A stretch of DNA of 64,000 nt from Streptomyces sp. ST2-7A. GTDB taxonomy: Bacteria; Actinomycetota; Actinomycetes; Streptomycetales; Streptomycetaceae. Below the pieces are notes generated by a model. That model had not been told where the DNA came from and did no database searches. It saw nothing but the letters and a program-made list of their open reading frames with translations. Position 1 is the first letter of the stretch; each line of letters begins with the position of its first letter. Position numbers and translations under genes: made by a program. The DNA is taken from NCBI RefSeq assembly GCF_021390475.1, contig NZ_JAJUWS010000004.1, positions 1 to 64,000 on the forward strand. Reading direction: 5' to 3'. This document shows positions 24,842 through 33,209 of this stretch, one piece after another.

Positions 24842-25746
24842 GGCTCCTCGGGTGGGTCGAGAAAGAAGTGCGTGTAGGGGACGGTCCACACCACCGGGTG
24901 GCCGATGCGGTGGCCCACGTGTCCGTCCTCGCCGTAGGCGGTGCCGTGGTCGGAGCAGACGATCGCGAAGCAGGGGCGTCCCCGGCGGACGAAACCGTCC
25001 AGCAGTCGGCCCAGGTGGCCGTCGGCGTAGGCGAGGGCCGCGGCGTGGCTCTCCGGCCCGTCCCCGTCCCCCGGCGTCCCACCGGGAAGGTGGAACCAAT
25101 TGGGCTGGTGGAGCGCGGAGACGTTGAGGAAGAGGAACAGTCGCCGGTCGGCGGGGGTGTCGTCCAGCACGTCCAGGGCGTGGTCCACCTGGGCGCGGGT
25201 GGAGTCGGGCGAGGCCACACCGAAGGACGGTTCCCACCGGCTCTCGCCGAACAGTCCGGGCAGCACCGAACCCAGTGGTCCACGACCGGTGAAGAACCCC
25301 ACGCCGCCCACGCAGACCGTGCGGTAGCCGCGCGCCGCCAGCCCGGTGACCAGATCCGGCGCGTCGTACACGAAGGTGCCCGGTGCGGTGGTCCCGCTGC
25401 CGGGGAAGCGGGCGGCGAACAGGCGGGGGTGGGGGCCCGGAGCCTCCGGGGTGGGGAGGAAACCGGCGAACATCGCCTGGTGCGAGGCGTAGGTGAAGCT
25501 GCCCGGCGCGTGCCGGCGGGCCCACCGCCCACCGGGCATCCGGGCGGTCAGTCGCGGTGTGCGGCCCTCCCGGGCGCAGCGTCGGGCGATGTCCCAGCGC
25601 AGGGTGTCGAGGGTGATCAGCAGGATGTCCCGGGAACCCACCACCTCGTTCATGTCCGGGGCGGGGAGCAGCGCCTCCACTCCGGGGTCGGTGTCCGGGT
25701 CGGTGTCGGTCGGGCCACCGGAGGGGGGTTCGGGGAGGACGTTCAT
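24838..25746 (-). CDS. STM4013/SEN3800-family hydrolase (alkaline phosphatase superfamily)
   Basis: 302 residues from ATG 25746, coupled by ATGA overlaps on both sides. LLITLDTLRWD is the metal-binding and nucleophile motif of the alkaline phosphatase / sulfatase superfamily (Asp plus Thr). CSDHGTAYGEDGHVGHRIGH supplies the later metal-binding Asp-His and His. FTYASHQAMFAGFLP lies between. No signal peptide is seen, so it is probably cytoplasmic. Members of this fold hydrolyse or transfer phosphate, phosphonate or sulfate esters. The substrate here is unknown and presumably an intermediate of the operon's pathway. Confidence 0.85.
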   Translation of the reverse strand: MNVLPEPPSGGPTDTDPDTDPGVEALLPAPDMNEVVGSRDILLITLDTLRWDIARRCAREGRTPRLTARMPGGRWARRHAPGSFTYASHQAMFAGFLPTPEAPGPHPRLFAARFPGSGTTAPGTFVYDAPDLVTGLAARGYRTVCVGGVGFFTGRGPLGSVLPGLFGESRWEPSFGVASPDSTRAQVDHALDVLDDTPADRRLFLFLNVSALHQPNWFHLPGGTPGDGDGPESHAAALAYADGHLGRLLDGFVRRGRPCFAIVCSDHGTAYGEDGHVGHRIGHPVVWTVPYTHFFLDPPEEP

Positions 25747-26993
25747 CGCGCCCCTCCCGGGCGTCCGGGCACCGGTGCCGGCGCGGGGAGGTCCGGACCG
25801 ATCCCCACCGGTGGGCAACCCGCCAGGACGGCCGCCACCTGCGTCTCCCAGGTGTTCGAGTGCTCCGCCCCGCGGCCCGGGGCGCCGAGCAGACCCGGCA
25901 GCAGATCGCCGAAGGCGTTGACCTCCCCCACGCGGAAGGTCCGCCATCCGGTTCCGGGCAGCACGTCCACCCCCACCGAGAGGGTGCCGGGGAAACACCC
26001 GGCGGCGCGCTCGGCGATCCCCCACGGCTCCGCGGGATCCCCGCCGCCGGCGGGGATCCCGGCCAGGGCGCGGGCCAGGTCCCCGCGCACCCCGCCCAGG
26101 TGGAGGTTGGTCATCGGCGAGCGCGAGGTGCGCACCACCGCGTGTCCGGCCCGACCGGCCACCACGACCACCCGCAGGTCGGCCGTCCGACCGTCCTGGC
26201 CCGCCTTGGGGAGCCACCGCTCCAGGTGCAACCCGTCGGGCGCCAGGGCGTCCACGATCGCGGCGACCTCCCGCTCGGTCCGGTAGCGCCGTACCCGCAG
26301 GGAGTTGTGGAGCGAGCCGTCGGCGGCGAGTTCCACCGAGGTGGTCGCCTGTACCCGTCCGCCCCCCGCGATCTCCAGGGCCAGCACGCCCGAGGCCGAG
26401 GAGCCGTGCGCCGGTTTGACGAAGGCCCGCGACAACCCGGCGTCGCGCAGCAGTTCGCGAACCCCCGCCCAGTCGGCGGGGACCGGCGCGTCGGGGCCCG
26501 AGGTCGGTGACGCGGGCACCGGGACCCCGGCCGCCGTCAGGCGGCCGTGACACAGTCGCTTGTCGAACAGCACCGCCAGTTCGGCGGGATCGTCGAGCAT
26601 CCGGGCCCCGTCGCGCCGCGCGGCCCGCCCGATGTCCCTGGCGGCGTCCGCCAACCCCCGATACCACCGGGCCGTACCCTCCACCCGGGTCGGTTCCAGT
26701 GGGCCGCGCAGCAGGCGGTCGACCACCGGGTCGCCGTCGGGGGAGTCCAACCGCACGATTTCACCGGGCAGGAAACGGACGTTCCCCTCCCGCAGGACGT
26801 CGGACCAAAGGAGCACCCGGGGTGCCGGACAGCCCGCCGCGAGGGCCGCCGCCCGGAACCCGACCGTCCGCCGGCTGTCGGGCGAGCCCACCACGACGAA
26901 TCGGGGCGCCGTCACCGGGGAGCCGACCAGGTTTCCCACGTCCGGGGAACCGGGAGCCGAACGGTTCCCCGCCTCACTCACCGATGGAGACAT
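25743..26993 (-). CDS. STM4014-family protein, ATP-grasp-like
   Basis: 416 residues from ATG 26993; GTG 26981 is an alternative that gives a shorter overlap with the previous gene. The central part reads like an ATP-grasp ligase: LSRAFVKPAHGSSASGVLAL (nucleotide-binding strand and loop), DLRVVVVAGRAGHAVVRTS with MTNLHLGG, and VDVLP...VGEVNAFGDLLPGLL (Mg-binding Glu/Asn). This resembles RimK-type enzymes, which activate a carboxylate as acyl phosphate and join it to an amine. The ATP-grasp assignment is mine from motif order. The family is only known by its Salmonella locus name. Confidence 0.8.
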   Translation of the reverse strand: MSPSVSEAGNRSAPGSPDVGNLVGSPVTAPRFVVVGSPDSRRTVGFRAAALAAGCPAPRVLLWSDVLREGNVRFLPGEIVRLDSPDGDPVVDRLLRGPLEPTRVEGTARWYRGLADAARDIGRAARRDGARMLDDPAELAVLFDKRLCHGRLTAAGVPVPASPTSGPDAPVPADWAGVRELLRDAGLSRAFVKPAHGSSASGVLALEIAGGGRVQATTSVELAADGSLHNSLRVRRYRTEREVAAIVDALAPDGLHLERWLPKAGQDGRTADLRVVVVAGRAGHAVVRTSRSPMTNLHLGGVRGDLARALAGIPAGGGDPAEPWGIAERAAGCFPGTLSVGVDVLPGTGWRTFRVGEVNAFGDLLPGLLGAPGRGAEHSNTWETQVAAVLAGCPPVGIGPDLPAPAPVPGRPGGAR

Positions 26994-27915
26994 AGCGCCA
27001 CTCGTCCTCGGGGTCCTGCGGGTCGGAGAGGTCCAGGTCGACGCCGGCGGGCTCCAGTGCGGCGCGCAGCGCCGCCTGCACCGGCTCGGTCAGGAAATGG
27101 TGGTGGAGGTTCAGCCGCTTCAGATGTGTCAGCGGCTGGCCCTCCAGCAGCGCCCGCCCACCGGCGTCGGTCAACAACCCCAGTGACAGGTCCAGTTCCT
27201 CCAACTGCGCGACGACCGGAGCGGAGGAGAGCGCGGCGGCGAACTCGTCCTGCGCCTCGGCGTTGCGAAGCCCCAGGGAGCGCAGGAGGGGGAAGCGACT
27301 CCCGGTCAACACCGGCCCCAGGTCGTCCGGGGAGAGGTCGCCGCCCCGCTCGTCGACCCCCGGCCACAGCTCCAGGTGTCGCAGTTCCGGGTACTCGCCG
27401 GCGCAGACGGCCCGACCGATCTCCCCGGCCAACCCGGCGGCCTCGATGGTGAGCCGCTCCAGCCGCTCGTGCCGTCCCGGCACCCACACCAGACCCTCGC
27501 CCCCGCGCACCCGCAGCTCCCGCAGATCGGGGAGGGCCCGCAGGAGTTCCGTGGCGTCACCTTGTTGGATCCAGGACAGCTCGCTCTCCTCCTGGAGGAT
27601 CTCCCCCAGGAAGAGCGCCTCCAGTGAGGGCAGCCCGGGCGCCGCCTTCACCAGGGCGGCGATCACCTCCTCCGGGCCGGCCTCCCAGGACTCCTCCCAG
27701 GTGCCGATGACGAGCGCCCGCACCCGGGAGAGATCCACCCGGGAGGCGAAATCCGTCCACGCCCCCACCATCGTGTCGAACGGCGTGTCCTCGTCGTTCC
27801 CGTCCGCGCGCAACCGCCAGGCGACCGATGCCGGGTCGGGGAGGGGAGCGTCCCCGCCGAGGTGGTCGTGGACCGGCAGGCCGTGGAAGTACCGGATGTG
27901 TTCGGTGTTGGGCAT
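26974..27915 (-). CDS. STM4015-family leucine-rich-repeat-like protein
   Basis: 313 residues from ATG 27915, with GGAG about 8 bp upstream; first gene of the operon. It begins MPNTEHIRYFHGLPVHD. Residues ~70-300 hold spaced Leu-rich units (LPDLRELRVRGGEGL, YPELRHLELWPGVD, FPLLRSLGLRNAEAQ, VAQLEELDLSLGLLTDAGG, LTHLKRLNLHHHFL). These resemble ribonuclease-inhibitor-type leucine-rich repeats and form a binding surface. No enzyme motif is visible. It is likely a scaffold or substrate/partner-binding protein for the other four products. Its role is unknown. Confidence 0.82.
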   Translation of the reverse strand: MPNTEHIRYFHGLPVHDHLGGDAPLPDPASVAWRLRADGNDEDTPFDTMVGAWTDFASRVDLSRVRALVIGTWEESWEAGPEEVIAALVKAAPGLPSLEALFLGEILQEESELSWIQQGDATELLRALPDLRELRVRGGEGLVWVPGRHERLERLTIEAAGLAGEIGRAVCAGEYPELRHLELWPGVDERGGDLSPDDLGPVLTGSRFPLLRSLGLRNAEAQDEFAAALSSAPVVAQLEELDLSLGLLTDAGGRALLEGQPLTHLKRLNLHHHFLTEPVQAALRAALEPAGVDLDLSDPQDPEDEWRYVSIGE

Positions 27916-28190
27916 CGGGGCTCCAGCGGGAGAACGGTGCGGGACGCCCGCCCGGGACCCCGGGGCGGGCGACGGATGCGGAGGAGATGTGAACCCCCGG
28001 ATCTTCGGAAGGACTTTCTACCAGGCGTCTCCGACAGGACGGCCCCGGCGGGGCGTCCGTCCCGGCTCCCGGGCGCTTCCCGGACCGATTGTCGGTGGCC
28101 CCCTCTACGTTTCCCCTCGACGACCCGCCCGGTCGACCCGCCGGTTCCGGTGCCCGGGCGGGACCCGGGCGCGACGAGGGGATGGACCGG

Positions 28191-28529
28191 ATGTACCGAC
28201 AGGGTGATGTGCTGCTCGTGCCGATCGGGGCGGGAACCGCCGAGGGGGAGCCGCCCGCGGAGGCGGAGGGGCTGCCGACCCGGCCGAGGGACGGTCGGGG
28301 GCGGATGGTGCTCGCGCTGGGCGAGGTGACCGGCCACGCCCACGCCGTGCTGGGGCCGGGCGCGTTGCGCGGTGGGAGCCGTCCCGAGGACGCCGCGGTG
28401 CTGCACCTGCCCGAGGGGGGTCGTCTGGTGCACGAGGAGCACCGGACCATCTCCCTGCCGCGCGGCTGGTACCGGGTGATCCGGCAGCGGGAGTACGTGC
28501 CGGGAGCGGTGCGGATCGTCGCCGACTGA
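28191..28529 (+). CDS. small conserved-looking protein with RQGDVLL start, unknown function
   Basis: 112 residues. I chose ATG 28191, with GAGGGG 9 bp upstream; the ATG at 28182 is too close to it. The protein starts MYRQGDVLLVPIG and has GRMVLALGEVTGHAHAVLGPG in the middle, with RLVHEEHRTISLPRGWYRVIRQREY near the end. The spaced histidines (TGHAHAV, VHEEH) inside a probable small beta fold suggest a cupin-like or metal-binding domain. That is inference. It is divergent from the STM4015-like gene (275 bp) and followed 231 bp later by a DUF6745 gene. Confidence 0.8.
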   Translation: MYRQGDVLLVPIGAGTAEGEPPAEAEGLPTRPRDGRGRMVLALGEVTGHAHAVLGPGALRGGSRPEDAAVLHLPEGGRLVHEEHRTISLPRGWYRVIRQREYVPGAVRIVAD

Positions 28530-28760
28530 GGTGGCGGGCCCGGCCGGCCGGGAATGCGACCGGTCGGGTGCGGTCGGGCGGTGTCGGCGCCGACGAGGGA
28601 CGGGGACGCGCGGTGTCCCGTACCGACCGACACCGCGGGAACACCGCGAGGAACGGGTGGGAGACGCCCGGCCGCCCACCGGCCCGAGGGGGAACGGAGG
28701 CCGGCCGGACACCACGGAACGACGGTCCGGCACGGCCGGAACCGATGGAGGGGAGAAGCA

Positions 28761-29831
28761 ATGGCGGTGCGGATGCGGGCCGGTGGCCCGGAGGTGGGAA
28801 CGGTCCCGGGCGCGGTGCGGACCGGACGGGCCGCGATCGCCCGTACCGGACCCGCCGACCGGGCACGGGCCGAGGCGGGCGTGTGGGCGGTGTACCGGGC
28901 GGCGGGGCTCACCCCGCCGGCGCGGATGGTGTGGGCCGCCTCCCCGTTGGCGGGTGCCCGCATGGTGACGGACGGAACGGCCGACGGCACGATGGGCCCC
29001 CCGGTTCTCCGGCGGGTGCACGCCGCACCGTGGGCGGCGGCACGGGAACGGGCCCTGAGGCGGCTGGGCCCCCGTGGCTGGGCGGAGCACTGGGGGACCA
29101 CCGGTGCGGTGTTGTGGGATGTCGCCGCGGCACTGGTGGGCCGGGTGCGGGCCGGGGTGGTCGAGGAGATGGTGGGCCCCGATCCCTCGTCGGAGGAGGA
29201 GGCGCGGGCACACACGGTCCTGTTGGAGGCGGTTCCGGTGCAGCGGGACGCGGCCTGGCTGACGGCCTTCGACCCCGCCGGGACGGACCTCGAGCTCGCG
29301 GGCATCGCCGAGTTGGCGGGCTCCTGCGGATGGTGGTGGCCCCGGACCGATGCCGTGGTCCTCACCGAGCCGCCCGTCGAACTCCACCGGGACGAGGCGG
29401 GGCGACCCGACCGTGCCGACGGCCCGGCCGTGGCCTGGTCGGACGGCTTCGCCCTGCACGCCTGGCGCGGCATGCCGGTGCCGGCGGAGTTCCTGGCCGG
29501 GCTGGAGGGACTGACGGCGGATCGGATCGCCGGTGAGGAGAACGCCGAGCTGCGCCGGGTGATGCTGGAGCACTTCGGATACGACCGTTACCTGCGGGAG
29601 GTGGGGGCCCGGCCGGTGCACCGCGACGAGCGGGGCACGCTGTGGCGCATCGACCTGCCGGACGACGAGCCGGTGCTGATGGTCGAGGTCGTCAACTCCA
29701 CCCCCGAGCCGGACGGTTCGCACCGCGTCTACTGGCTCAGGGTGCCCCCGCGCACCAGCACCGCCGCGGAGGGGGTGGCCTGGAGCTTCGGGGTGGAGAC
29801 GGCGGAGTACGCGCCGGTGGCGGAGAGCTGA
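28761..29831 (+). CDS. DUF6745 domain protein
   Basis: 356 residues from ATG 28761 with GGAGGGGA 6 bp upstream. The N-terminal ~190 residues are Ala/Arg-rich and helical. The conserved part is C-terminal: VELHRDEAGRPDRADGPAVA, SDGFALHAWRGMPVPAEF, ENAELRRVMLEHFGYDRYL, GTLWRIDLPDDEPVLMVEV and NSTPEPDGSHRVYWLRVPP. I recognise these blocks as DUF6745, whose function is unknown. The domain ends with SFGVETAEYAPV. No catalytic motif or membrane segment is evident. It probably works with the small protein upstream, with which it is co-directional. Confidence 0.82.
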   Translation: MAVRMRAGGPEVGTVPGAVRTGRAAIARTGPADRARAEAGVWAVYRAAGLTPPARMVWAASPLAGARMVTDGTADGTMGPPVLRRVHAAPWAAARERALRRLGPRGWAEHWGTTGAVLWDVAAALVGRVRAGVVEEMVGPDPSSEEEARAHTVLLEAVPVQRDAAWLTAFDPAGTDLELAGIAELAGSCGWWWPRTDAVVLTEPPVELHRDEAGRPDRADGPAVAWSDGFALHAWRGMPVPAEFLAGLEGLTADRIAGEENAELRRVMLEHFGYDRYLREVGARPVHRDERGTLWRIDLPDDEPVLMVEVVNSTPEPDGSHRVYWLRVPPRTSTAAEGVAWSFGVETAEYAPVAES

Positions 29832-30109
29832 GGGGCTCCGCGGCGAGTGGTCCGGGCGGAGTGCTCCGGCGCGGGGTCGGCCGGGTGCCGGGTGCCGGGT
29901 GCCGGGAACGGCGGACGCGGAGGAGAGCGCACCCGGTGCGCCTTCATCGCACGGTTGTACGGCAGGTGGTGATGGGGCGTCACCGGTAACGCATTCATGG
30001 GGGTTTCGTTGGGTTGATGCCGGCGTTTTTGGCGTGACCACTTCTCAAGTCCGTTACGCACTGGTAACAAGCTTGGGGTAACCCCCCACACCCCCACCCG
30101 GGAGGACAC
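29832..30109 (+). other. intergenic region upstream of the SGNH hydrolase
   Basis: 278 bp without a gene. The first part is GC-rich with a short CCGGGTG repeat. The second (from ~29980) is unusually AT-rich for this DNA and holds a GTTAC-N6-GTAAC dyad (30055-30070) and GGGGTAACCCC (30074-30084), close to the hydrolase start. I read it as the promoter region with possible regulator sites. No known riboswitch was recognised. Confidence 0.4.
29881..29901. repeat. three tandem copies of CCGGGTG
   Basis: Seven-base unit repeated exactly three times, followed by CCGGGAA. A short simple repeat with no evident function. Confidence 0.6.
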
Positions 30110-30910
30110 ATGAGACTCCGTCGTCTGCTGTCGGCGGCCGTTACCGCGGTCGCCCTGCTCGGCGTCTCCCTCGCCGCCCCCGCCTCCGCCGCCGCACAGG
30201 ACACCCCCGTGCGCTATGTGGCGTTGGGCGATTCCTACTCCTCCGGCGTCGGTGCCGGAAGCTACCGTTCCGACAGCGGCAACTGTCGCCGCAGCACCAG
30301 GGCCTACCCCGAGCTCTGGGCCGCGGCGAACGCCCCCGCCTCCTTCCACTTCACCGCCTGCTCCGGTGCCCGCACCACCGACGTGATGTCCGGACAGCTC
30401 GGTCCCCTGAACGCCGAGACCACCCTGGTGACCATCTCCGTCGGGGGCAATGACGCCGGTTTCGCCGACACCATGACCGTGTGTGTCCTCCAGGGCACCA
30501 ACTCCTGCGTGGCCCGTGTCGCCCGGGCCAACGCCTACATCACCGAGACCCTGCCCTCCCGCCTGGACGCGGTGTACACCGCCATCCGCGAGCGGGCCCC
30601 CAACGCCCGGGTCGTCGTCCTGGGCTACCCGCGGATGTACCAACTCAACGGCACCTGCCTGGTCGGCATCAGCGAGCAGTCCCGGGCCGCGATCAACGGC
30701 GCCTCCGACAACCTGAGCGAGGTCATCTCCAAGCGCGCCGCCGACCACGGCTTCACCTACGGTGACGTCCGTCCGGCGTTCACCGGCCACGAGATCTGCT
30801 CGTCCGCCTCCTGGCTGCACAGCCTCACCCTGCCGATCGAGAACTCCTACCACCCCACCGCCGCCGGCCAGTCGGGTGGTTACCACCCGGTCATGGCCGC
30901 TCTCTCCTGA
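30110..30910 (+). CDS. secreted SGNH/GDSL hydrolase (lipase/esterase)
   Basis: 266 residues from ATG 30110, with GGGAGGA 6 bp upstream. A Sec signal peptide ends at ASA-AAQ (~residue 29). Block I VALGDSYSSGVGAG holds the nucleophile serine, block II lies around TACSGARTTDV, block III SVGGNDAGF gives the oxyanion Gly and Asn, and block V NSYHPTAAGQ holds the catalytic His. About six cysteines in the mature part fit the three disulfides of Streptomyces extracellular SGNH lipases (S. coelicolor SCO1725 and S. rimosus type). It probably cleaves lipid or ester substrates outside the cell. A strong terminator follows. Confidence 0.92.
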   Translation: MRLRRLLSAAVTAVALLGVSLAAPASAAAQDTPVRYVALGDSYSSGVGAGSYRSDSGNCRRSTRAYPELWAAANAPASFHFTACSGARTTDVMSGQLGPLNAETTLVTISVGGNDAGFADTMTVCVLQGTNSCVARVARANAYITETLPSRLDAVYTAIRERAPNARVVVLGYPRMYQLNGTCLVGISEQSRAAINGASDNLSEVISKRAADHGFTYGDVRPAFTGHEICSSASWLHSLTLPIENSYHPTAAGQSGGYHPVMAALS

Positions 30911-30924
30911 GCCGTCCCCCCACC

Positions 30925-30975
30925 CCGCGGGGCGGGCCGTCCCACCGTCGCCCGGTGGCGCGGCCCGCCCCGCGG
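30925..30975 (+). terminator. SGNH hydrolase terminator
   Basis: A perfect 15-bp stem (30925-30939 with 30961-30975) encloses a second short hairpin (CCACCG/CGGTGG). It begins 15 bp after the stop codon. Confidence 0.7.
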
Positions 30976-31130
30976 TACGCCGTCACCCGATACGCTCGGA
31001 AAACGGGGCAACCCCCCGACCGGGTGTCGCGTCCCCCGTATCGGGCGGCGTTCCCACCGGCCCGGGCGGAGTCGGCTCGTCGCCGTTCCGCCGAGAGCAC
31101 GGACCCGGGCGACCGGAGAAGGAGAGCGAC

Positions 31131-31313
31131 ATGTCAACGGGTGGAAAGATCGCCGTCGGGGGAGTGGTCGCTGGACTGTTCCTGTGGTGGCTGACCAACT
31201 TCTGGATCGCCGCGCTGGTGATCTTCGGTGTCCCCGCGGCGGCGTACCTGCTGTTGGACCCCTCCCAGCGCCGACGTCTGCGTCGGACCTCCCGCAAGGA
31301 GCTCGGCCGCTGA
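31131..31313 (+). CDS. 60-residue membrane protein
   Basis: ATG 31131 is preceded by a GGAGAAGGAG ribosome site. The product has two hydrophobic stretches (IAVGGVVAGLFLWWLTNFW and IAALVIFGVPAAAYLLL) and a basic tail (RRRLRRTSRKELGR), so it should be a small hairpin membrane protein with both ends in the cytoplasm. No domain is recognised and no neighbour is co-directional within 200 bp. Good codon bias and ribosome site support it as real. Confidence 0.75.
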   Translation: MSTGGKIAVGGVVAGLFLWWLTNFWIAALVIFGVPAAAYLLLDPSQRRRLRRTSRKELGR

Positions 31314-31318
31314 TCCCG

Positions 31319-31369
31319 CGGCCCCCGTCCCCACCGGACCGTCCGACGGTCCCGGGGCGCCGGGGGCCG
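31319..31369 (+). terminator. hairpin after the small membrane protein gene
   Basis: CGGCCCCCG (31319-31327) pairs with CGGGGGCCG (31361-31369) around a region that can fold further. It starts 5 bp after the stop. Confidence 0.55.
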
Positions 31370-31877
31370 TGCGCTCTCCCGTGACCCCCTGCCGTCCCCG
31401 AGGACGGTCGGCCGGGATCGGGCACGGCGCGAACAGGGATGATCCACGGATCCGCCCATCCGGACGGATCCGTGCATGCTTCGTACACCTTGGTGCAGGT
31501 TATGTCACCCGGCGCCCACCGGCCCGTGACGGCACTACGGTTCCCGGCCATGGCCCACCCCCATCACGCCCACCCCCGACCGGGGACCGATCCCCGACCC
31601 GGGCCGGGCGGCCACGACGACCGGCCGCGGCGGGAGGTCGCCGCGTGAGACCACGCCCGCTTCCCGGTGCCACGACGTCGCCGGAGGCGACCCCGCGCGG
31701 TCGGTCCACGGCGGTCCCCCGGCGCGGCCGACCGGGGGAGCCCTCCCCCCGCCGGAGCCCGGGACGGACGTCTCCGCGCGCGAACGCGAACCGGAGCACG
31801 CTCCGGCCGGTCCCCCACCGGAGCGGGGCGCGGCCCGACGACATGCCCGTACGGTCGCCCGCCGCCGCCCCGACACC
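31370..31877. other. gene-free stretch upstream of the CvnA-like gene
   Basis: About 500 bp. Short open frames here have no ribosome site or recognisable content. The frame of the CvnA-like gene stays open upstream (about 31640-31877, Arg/Pro-rich) without an ATG, GTG or TTG, so the start at 31878 is uncertain. Around 31440-31500 the sequence is relatively AT-rich and could hold the promoter. Confidence 0.4.
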
Positions 31878-33086
31878 GTGCGGACGCGGCTGCTGATCGT
31901 GGTGGGCCCACCCACCGCCACCCTGCTGCTCCTGTGGCTGATCGCCGGAGCGGCCCTGCCCGCGGCGCTGCGGGACGACGGCCCCGGCCCCCTGCTGGTG
32001 CCCGTCCTGACCGTTCTCCTGCTGGTTCCACCGGTGCTCCTGCTCACCGTGATGGGCACCGGGCGGCTGCTGGCCTCCCTGGAACGGGGCCTGGCCGATC
32101 TGCGCTCGGACATTCCGGCCCCGGGCCGCGGGACGACCGGCGGGAACGCCGATCGCCCGCTCGGTGGTGAGGGGGGCGAAGCCCCCGGGGGATCCGGTCG
32201 GCCGGGCCCCGACACCTCCCCGGCGCCCCCGGTCGCCGGTGGCCGGCGACCGGCCCTCCCCGCTCTCCCGACCGTTTTCCGGGGGGCGGGGCCGCCGCCC
32301 CCGCTCCGGGAGATCGCGCTGGTGCGGGAGGCACTGGCCGAGACGAGGCGGACGGCGCCGGTCGCCGAACGCGACCGCCCCGCCGGGGACATCCGTCGGG
32401 CGGTGGTGAACGTGGCCCGCCGCAGCCGGAACCTGGTCAACCGCCAGCTGGCCCACATCGACGGGATGGAGCGTCGCACCCACGACCCCGAGGGGTTGGA
32501 GGAGCTCTTCGTCCTCGACCACCTCTCCACCCGGATGCGCCGACAGGCCGAGTCGCTGATCATCCTCGCGGGCGGTGCTCCGATCCGTACCCGGCGCGGA
32601 ACCGTCCCGCTGGCGGACGTGGTGCAGGCGGCGATCGGCGAGATCGAGGACTATCGACGGGTCGATCTGATCGGGGCGCCCCGACCGTCCCTGGTGGGTC
32701 ACGCGGCGACGGACATCGTTCACCTGCTCGCCGAATTGCTGGAGAACGCCACCCGCTTCTCCCCTCCGGACACCCGGGTCCGGATCGCCGACCGCGCGGT
32801 CACGGGGGGACATCTGCTGCGGATCGAGGACACCGGTCCCGGCATGTCCCCGGTCGACCTCGAGGCGGCCCGCCGGCGTGCTCGTGGCCCGCGGACACCG
32901 AGGGAGGACCTTCCGCCCGCAGGGGACCGCCTGGGGCTGTTCGTGGTCGGCCGGTTGGCCCGCAGACGCGGCCTCCTGGTGGATTTCCAGGCCTCGCCCC
33001 ATCGGGGGCTCGTGGTCTCCGTGCTGATCCCGGAGGCGCTGTTGACCGCCCCGGACGCGCCCTCGTCCCACTCCGGAACCCCCTGA
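31878..33086 (+). CDS. CvnA-like sensor histidine kinase, shortened
   Basis: 402 residues from GTG 31878, without a clear ribosome site. Two membrane segments are close together (LLIVVGPPTATLLLLWLIAG and LLVPVLTVLLLVPPVLLLTV) with almost no extracellular loop, unlike full CvnA proteins, which have a large sensor domain. A Gly/Pro-rich linker leads to a dimerisation region (VVNVARRSRNLVNRQLAHID, with LDHLSTRMRRQAE) and a GHKL domain (N box LLAELLENATRFS, G1 EDTGPGM, G2 GDRLGLFVVGRLA). Conservon kinases are nitrate/nitrite sensor-like and signal to a roadblock protein, a DUF742 protein and a small GTPase. Only the roadblock gene follows here. Confidence 0.8.
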   Translation: MRTRLLIVVGPPTATLLLLWLIAGAALPAALRDDGPGPLLVPVLTVLLLVPPVLLLTVMGTGRLLASLERGLADLRSDIPAPGRGTTGGNADRPLGGEGGEAPGGSGRPGPDTSPAPPVAGGRRPALPALPTVFRGAGPPPPLREIALVREALAETRRTAPVAERDRPAGDIRRAVVNVARRSRNLVNRQLAHIDGMERRTHDPEGLEELFVLDHLSTRMRRQAESLIILAGGAPIRTRRGTVPLADVVQAAIGEIEDYRRVDLIGAPRPSLVGHAATDIVHLLAELLENATRFSPPDTRVRIADRAVTGGHLLRIEDTGPGMSPVDLEAARRRARGPRTPREDLPPAGDRLGLFVVGRLARRRGLLVDFQASPHRGLVVSVLIPEALLTAPDAPSSHSGTP

Positions 33087-33209
33087 GCCCCCTCCCGGCG
33101 CCGGGGGCGCCCGGACGTGACGCCATGCGCTGTGCACGGATGGTTGCCCCCGGCCCCGTCCCGGGGAAGGCTGGTCCCGCAGTCACCTACGGAGAACGGG
33201 GAGCTGGGG

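Noticed and set aside
31228..31896. A 222-residue frame before the CvnA-like gene.
   Set aside because: It is Arg/Pro-rich with no ribosome site or domain, and it overlaps both the small membrane protein and the kinase start.
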